Part shown: positions 5,742 to 9,541 of the stretch, piece after piece
How positions within the stretch are numbered: position 1 is the stretch's first letter
How the letters are laid out: each line of letters begins with the position of its first letter
Origin: an uncultured Porphyromonadaceae bacterium
GTDB taxonomy: Bacteria; Bacteroidota; Bacteroidia; Bacteroidales; Muribaculaceae
Direction of reading: 5' to 3'
NCBI GenBank assembly: GCA_947174155.1
Contig: CAMWHX010000027.1
Location: 1-9,541 of the forward strand
Length of the DNA: 9,541 nucleotides
Position numbers and translations under genes: made by a program
The notes under the pieces: model-generated
What the model was told of the DNA's origin: nothing
The model's database searches: none
The model's input: the letters and a program-made list of their open reading frames with translations, nothing else

Positions 5742-7085
5742 TTACTTGTTCAATTTGGCCTTGATGGCTTCGGTCTCCTTCTCGTAGCCGGGCTTTTCGA
5801 GGAGGGCAAACATATTCTTCTTGTAAGCCTCCACACCGGGCTGGTTGAAGGGGTTGACTCCGAGCATGTAGCCGCTGACACCGCAGGCAAACTCGAAGAA
5901 GTAGATGAGCTGACCTAAGGTGTACTCGTCGAGGGAGTGGATCTCGATACGCAGGTTGGGCACGCCACCCTCTACGTGTGCAATCATGGTGCCGAGTTCG
6001 GCCTGCTTGTTGACGTCATCGACCCGCTTGCCGGCGAGGAAGTTGATACCGTCAAGATTCTGCTCGTCGGAGGGTATACGCTCCTCGACTGCAGGCTCCT
6101 TGACGGAGATTACGGTCTCGAAGATAGTGCGCTCACCCTCCTGGATCCACTGGCCCATGGAGTGCAGGTCTGTGGTCAGGTCTACGCTTGCGGGGAAAAT
6201 ACCCTTGCCATCCTTACCTTCACTCTCACCGTAGAGCTGCTTCCACCACTCGGCGAAATAGTGGAGCTTAGGATTGTAGTTGACCAGGATCTCGATCTTC
6301 TTGCCCGACTGATAGAGGGCGTTGCGCATACGTGCATACTCCTCGGCGGGATTGTCGGGACCGGGATGAGCCACGGTCTCCTCCATGGCGGCGGCGCCCG
6401 CTATGAGTTTGCTGATATCGTGACCGGCGACGGCGATGGGGAGCAGGCCCACGGGGGTCAGAACCGAGAATCGGCCGCCGACGTTGTCGGGGATTACATA
6501 AGTCTCATAACCCTCCTGTGTGGCCAGGGTGCGCAGGGCACCCTTGCTGGCGTCGGTGATGGCCACGATAAGATCCTTGGCGGCCTCCTTGCCGGCCTGC
6601 TCCTCCAGCTGGGCTTTCAGCATACGGAAGGCGATGGCGGGCTCGGTAGTGGTGCCGGACTTCGAGATGACGATGATGCCGAAGCGCTTCCCCTTGAGGA
6701 GGGCTTTCAGCTCGTGGAGATACTCCTCACCGATGTTCTGACCGGCATATACCACCTTGGGAGCATTCTCCTTCGGCTGATAGTACTCGTCAAAGCAACC
6801 CTGAAGGGCAGTGTTTACAGCCTTGGCACCTAAGTAGCTGCCACCGATACCGACACACACCACGTAGTCGCAGTTCTTCTGCAGACGTGCGGCGGTCTTG
6901 TTGATACGCTCCAAAAGGTCGGCAGGAGTCTCGGAGGGGAGCTTTACCCAACCGAGGAAGTCATTGCCGGCACCGGTGCCCTGCACCAGTGTGGTCAGTG
7001 CCTCTGTGGCGGTAGCCTGCAGGGCGTCATATTCCTTCTTCGCGAATTCAATCGCGTGATCTACATTCAGATGGATGGTCTTCAT
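5742..7085 (-). CDS. pgi: Glucose-6-phosphate isomerase
   Basis: The enzyme interconverts glucose 6-phosphate and fructose 6-phosphate in the cytoplasm. The 447 residues contain the sugar-phosphate-binding SIS motifs [13 protein letters not shown] (78-90) and [10 protein letters not shown] (140-149), the family signature [17 protein letters not shown] (200-216), the glutamate-bearing [14 protein letters not shown] (282-295), LHSMGQ (307-312), and the second signature [19 protein letters not shown] (405-423). Length is as expected for the short bacterial form of the family. The ATG at 7085 is chosen because [11 protein letters not shown] is the natural N-terminus; the open frame extends upstream only through a TTG at 7181 and low-complexity repeat DNA. 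gpsA ends 124 bp upstream on the same strand, and no promoter was found in the gap, so read-through from gpsA is likely. A strong terminator follows. Confidence 0.97.
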   Translation of the reverse strand: MKTIHLNVDHAIEFAKKEYDALQATATEALTTLVQGTGAGNDFLGWVKLPSETPADLLERINKTAARLQKNCDYVVCVGIGGSYLGAKAVNTALQGCFDEYYQPKENAPKVVYAGQNIGEEYLHELKALLKGKRFGIIVISKSGTTTEPAIAFRMLKAQLEEQAGKEAAKDLIVAITDASKGALRTLATQEGYETYVIPDNVGGRFSVLTPVGLLPIAVAGHDISKLIAGAAAMEETVAHPGPDNPAEEYARMRNALYQSGKKIEILVNYNPKLHYFAEWWKQLYGESEGKDGKGIFPASVDLTTDLHSMGQWIQEGERTIFETVISVKEPAVEERIPSDEQNLDGINFLAGKRVDDVNKQAELGTMIAHVEGGVPNLRIEIHSLDEYTLGQLIYFFEFACGVSGYMLGVNPFNQPGVEAYKKNMFALLEKPGYEKETEAIKAKLNK

Positions 7086-7209
7086 AGTCTTAATTTTGAA
7101 TGTTGAATTATCGGGATTAATTTGAGTAATTCGAGTAATTGGAAAGATTGGATTAATCAGATTAACCGGGTCTCGTGACAATTATGAATTATGAATTACG
7201 AATTATGAA
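7086..7209. repeat. AT-rich tandem repeats in the gpsA-pgi gap
   Basis: Five head-to-tail copies of the heptamer AATTATG (the third is AATTACG) run from 7180 to 7214, the last one crossing the gpsA stop codon at 7210-7212. A second, degenerate array lies nearer pgi, with GAGTAATT repeated around 7127-7140 and related ATTAAT words on either side. Simple AT repeats of this kind are common between genes in Bacteroidetes. They could vary in copy number by slippage; any effect on pgi expression is speculative. Confidence 0.75.
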
Positions 7210-8226
7210 TTATGAGAAGCTGTCCTCGATACGGGCGATGGCCGTGCGGGGTCGCACGTTGCCGTAGAGGATATCGTAGACACAGTCGAGAATCGGCATA
7301 TCAACACCAAGTCCGGGGCGGCTGTTGATCTCATGCATGCACTTGGTGCCGTAATACCCTTCGGCCACCATCGACATCTCCATCTTGGCGGCAGAGACAC
7401 TGTACCCTTTGCCGATCATGGAGCCGAAGTTATGGTTACGCGAGAATCGGCTGTAAGCCGTCACCAGCAGGTCTCCCAAGTATGCGGAGCGGCAGATATC
7501 CCGTTTCAGGGGAGCCACAGCGTCTACGAAACGGCGCATCTCGCGGATCGCGTTGCAGACGAGCATCGCCATGAAGTTGTCGCCACCCTTCATACCGCTG
7601 ACTATACCGGCAGCGATGGCGTAGACATTCTTCAACACCGCGCCATACTCTATACCGTCAACATCGTCGGAGATGATGGTCTTCAATCGCGGGCCGGCGA
7701 TGAGGCGGGCGAAGGCTTTGCTCTTCGCCTCGTCGTGACATCCGATGGTCAGATAGCTTAGACGCTCCAGAGCGACCTCCTCGGCATGACACGGACCGCC
7801 GATGACGAGCAGATTGTCTCGCTTGACACCTAAGCGATCGGCGAAGTAGTCGGTGACTACCATGTTGTCGTCAGGCACGATACCTTTGACCGCCGAGACG
7901 ACAATCTTATCCGACATATCCACATCCAGATGTTCCAGATGCGACTTGAAATAGGGGGAGGGGACGGCGACCACCATGGTGTCGGCCAGACGGGCGGCTT
8001 CGTTGATATCGTCGGTGAAGGTGATACGACGGGTGTCGAAGGGCACGTCTGACAGATACACGGGATTGTGGCCGCATCTGAGGAAGTCATCGATGCGGTC
8101 GCGACGCCTCATGTACCACACGATATGGTGGCCGGGACGGGTCAGCAGTAGCTTGGCCAGTGCCGTGGCCCAGCTGCCTCCGCCCCAGACGGCGATAGTG
8201 CCTAAGGGATTCTCTGCGTCTCTCAT
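7210..8226 (-). CDS. gpsA: Glycerol-3-phosphate dehydrogenase, NAD(P)+
   Basis: The enzyme reduces dihydroxyacetone phosphate to sn-glycerol 3-phosphate, the backbone precursor of phospholipids. The 338 residues show the N-terminal dinucleotide fold with IAVWGGGSWATALAKLL (11-27), then VVAVPS (85-90) and GGPCHAEEVALE (143-154). The C-terminal catalytic domain has the active-site lysine in EYGAVLKNVYAIAAGI (193-208, K199), then GDLLVTAYSRFSRNHNFG (251-268) and VAEGYYGTK (287-295). Length matches the family. The ATG at 8226 begins only 3 bases after the lysS stop, which indicates tight operon coupling and probable translational coupling. The last codons overlap a heptamer repeat array, so the extreme C-terminus (SFS) may have been reshaped by it. 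Confidence 0.97.
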   Translation of the reverse strand: MRDAENPLGTIAVWGGGSWATALAKLLLTRPGHHIVWYMRRRDRIDDFLRCGHNPVYLSDVPFDTRRITFTDDINEAARLADTMVVAVPSPYFKSHLEHLDVDMSDKIVVSAVKGIVPDDNMVVTDYFADRLGVKRDNLLVIGGPCHAEEVALERLSYLTIGCHDEAKSKAFARLIAGPRLKTIISDDVDGIEYGAVLKNVYAIAAGIVSGMKGGDNFMAMLVCNAIREMRRFVDAVAPLKRDICRSAYLGDLLVTAYSRFSRNHNFGSMIGKGYSVSAAKMEMSMVAEGYYGTKCMHEINSRPGLGVDMPILDCVYDILYGNVRPRTAIARIEDSFS

Positions 8227-8229
8227 GAC

Positions 8230-9541
8230 TCAGTCTTTATTTTCAGTGTTTTCAGTCTCACCCTCTTCGGTCTCCTCGCCGTGCTTCTGCACCTTCTCGG
8301 GGCGCATCTGCGGGAAGAGGAGTACCTCCTGGATGGCGGTCTGTCCGGTCATCAGCATGGTGAGGCGGTCGATGCCGATACCCATGCCCGACGTCGGGGG
8401 CATACCGTATTCCAAGGCGCGGATGAAGTCCTGATCGATGATCATGGCCTCGTCGTCACCCTTGTCGGCAAGTCGCATCTGCTCCACGAAGCGCTCGTAC
8501 TGGTCGATGGGGTCATTGAGCTCGGAGTAGGCATTGGCCAGCTCCTTGCCGTTGACCATCAGCTCGAAGCGCTCGGTAAGCTGCGGGTTGTCGCGGTGAC
8601 GCTTGGTCAGGGGTGACATCTCGATGGGATAGTCGGTGATGAATGTGGGCTGTATGAACTTACCCTCACACTTCTCGCCGAAGATCTCATCTATGAGCTT
8701 ACCCTTACCCATCGAGGGGTCAACCTCGATACCGGCCTCGCGACAGAAGGCGCGAAGCTCCTCCTCGCTCTTGCCGGTGATGTCAAATCCGGTCTCATCG
8801 AGGATGGCCTGCGTCATGGTCTTGCGGGCGAAGGGGCGCTTGAAACTGATGACGTTGTCACCCATCTGCACCTCCGTGGTGCCGTTGACGTCCAGGGCAA
8901 CCTTCTCGAGCATACGCTCGGTGAAGTCCATCATCCAGTTGTAGTCCTTATAGCTGACGTAGATCTCCATACAGGTGAACTCCGGATTGTGGGTGCGGTC
9001 CATACCCTCGTTGCGGAAGTCACGCGAGAACTCATACACACCCTCGAAGCCACCGACGATAAGACGCTTCAGATAGAGCTCGTTGGCGATACGCAGATAC
9101 AGGGGGATATCCAGGGCATTGTGATGGGTGATGAAGGGGCGGGCACTGGCACCACCGGGGATGGCCTGCAGCACGGGGGTCTCCACCTCCACACATCCGT
9201 GGGAGTTGAAGTAGTCGCGCATGGAGTTGATCAGGCGTGTGCGCTTCAGAAAGATCTCGCGCACCTCGGGGTTGACGATCAGGTCGACGTAGCGGCGACG
9301 ATAGCGCAACTCGGGATCGGTGAAGGCGTCATAAGCCTTGCCATCCTTCATCTTGACGACGGGGAGGGGACGCAGACTCTTGGAGAGCACGGTCAGCTCG
9401 CGGGCATGGATGGAGATCTCGCCGGTGCGGGTGCGGAAGACGAAACCCTTGACTCCGATGATGTCACCTATGTCGAGGAGCTTCTTGAAGACTACGTTAT
9501 ACATATCCTTGTCTTCATCCGGACACAGGTCATCGCGGCTG
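8230..9541 (-). CDS. lysS: Lysyl-tRNA synthetase class II, 5' end beyond window
   Basis: The enzyme charges tRNA-Lys with lysine. The frame is open from the window edge, giving 436 visible residues of a protein expected to be about 570 in Bacteroidales; the missing part is the start and most of the N-terminal OB-fold anticodon-binding domain. The ATG at 9504 is internal, because the frame upstream of it ([12 protein letters not shown]) continues the family sequence. Visible parts, numbered from the edge, are the end of the OB fold ([16 protein letters not shown]), the class II motif 1 region around [15 protein letters not shown] (111-125), motif 2 [20 protein letters not shown] (175-194), [12 protein letters not shown] (333-344) and motif 3 [15 protein letters not shown] (385-399). 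It ends in a short acidic tail. It is the first visible gene of the lysS-gpsA-pgi run; the promoter lies outside the window. Confidence 0.97.
   Translation of the reverse strand, partial: SRDDLCPDEDKDMYNVVFKKLLDIGDIIGVKGFVFRTRTGEISIHARELTVLSKSLRPLPVVKMKDGKAYDAFTDPELRYRRRYVDLIVNPEVREIFLKRTRLINSMRDYFNSHGCVEVETPVLQAIPGGASARPFITHHNALDIPLYLRIANELYLKRLIVGGFEGVYEFSRDFRNEGMDRTHNPEFTCMEIYVSYKDYNWMMDFTERMLEKVALDVNGTTEVQMGDNVISFKRPFARKTMTQAILDETGFDITGKSEEELRAFCREAGIEVDPSMGKGKLIDEIFGEKCEGKFIQPTFITDYPIEMSPLTKRHRDNPQLTERFELMVNGKELANAYSELNDPIDQYERFVEQMRLADKGDDEAMIIDQDFIRALEYGMPPTSGMGIGIDRLTMLMTGQTAIQEVLLFPQMRPEKVQKHGEETEEGETENTENKD

Noticed and set aside
7086..7181. Longer pgi start at a TTG (7181)
   Set aside because: The extra 32 residues are translated simple-repeat DNA, and the ATG at 7085 gives the standard N-terminus and length.

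Overview
The window looks like chromosomal DNA of a member of the Bacteroidales, most likely a gut Muribaculaceae-type organism. The evidence is the protein flavour of RecA, Pgi, GpsA and LysRS, two promoters that fit the Bacteroidetes consensus (TTTG, about 20 bases, TAnnTTTG), start regions without a Shine-Dalgarno sequence, and an outer-membrane TonB-type barrel ending in the YGKK-type tail of this group. The family assignment is from memory of such proteins and was not searched.

Layout. Positions 1-989 hold a minus-strand type II toxin-antitoxin operon: a promoter, a HipB-like Xre antitoxin (588-905) and a HipA-like kinase toxin (533 down to the window edge, truncated). Positions 990-1990 hold about 1 kb with no believable gene but an unusual density of inverted repeats: a perfect 36-bp palindrome (1045-1080), a 231-bp nested inverted repeat (1149-1379), and a roughly 148-bp three-part structured repeat (copy A, 1506-1653). 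Positions 1991-4072 encode one outer-membrane barrel with a plug-like domain on the plus strand. A second copy of the structured repeat (copy B, 4139-4283) lies in the opposite orientation between this gene and recA, so the barrel gene is bracketed by inverted copies. recA (4298-5515, minus) has its own promoter. A strong intrinsic terminator (5663-5704) closes a minus-strand housekeeping operon lysS-gpsA-pgi (9541 down to 5742), whose lysS is cut by the window edge. AT-rich tandem repeats fill the gpsA-pgi gap.

How the genes relate. lysS, gpsA and pgi are core genes for translation, phospholipid precursor supply and glycolysis/gluconeogenesis, and are probably co-transcribed. recA is independent. 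The hipBA locus and the repeat-rich region are the accessory part: one sampled 60-base line of hipA holds 22 G+C, against 39 in a sampled line of recA.

The most interesting signal is the pair of structured repeats. Two of their three hairpins differ in stem sequence between copies yet remain fully paired, while the apexes and a 50-nt core (45 of 50 identical) are conserved. That is the pattern expected of an element whose folded form matters, either as RNA or as single-stranded or cruciform DNA.
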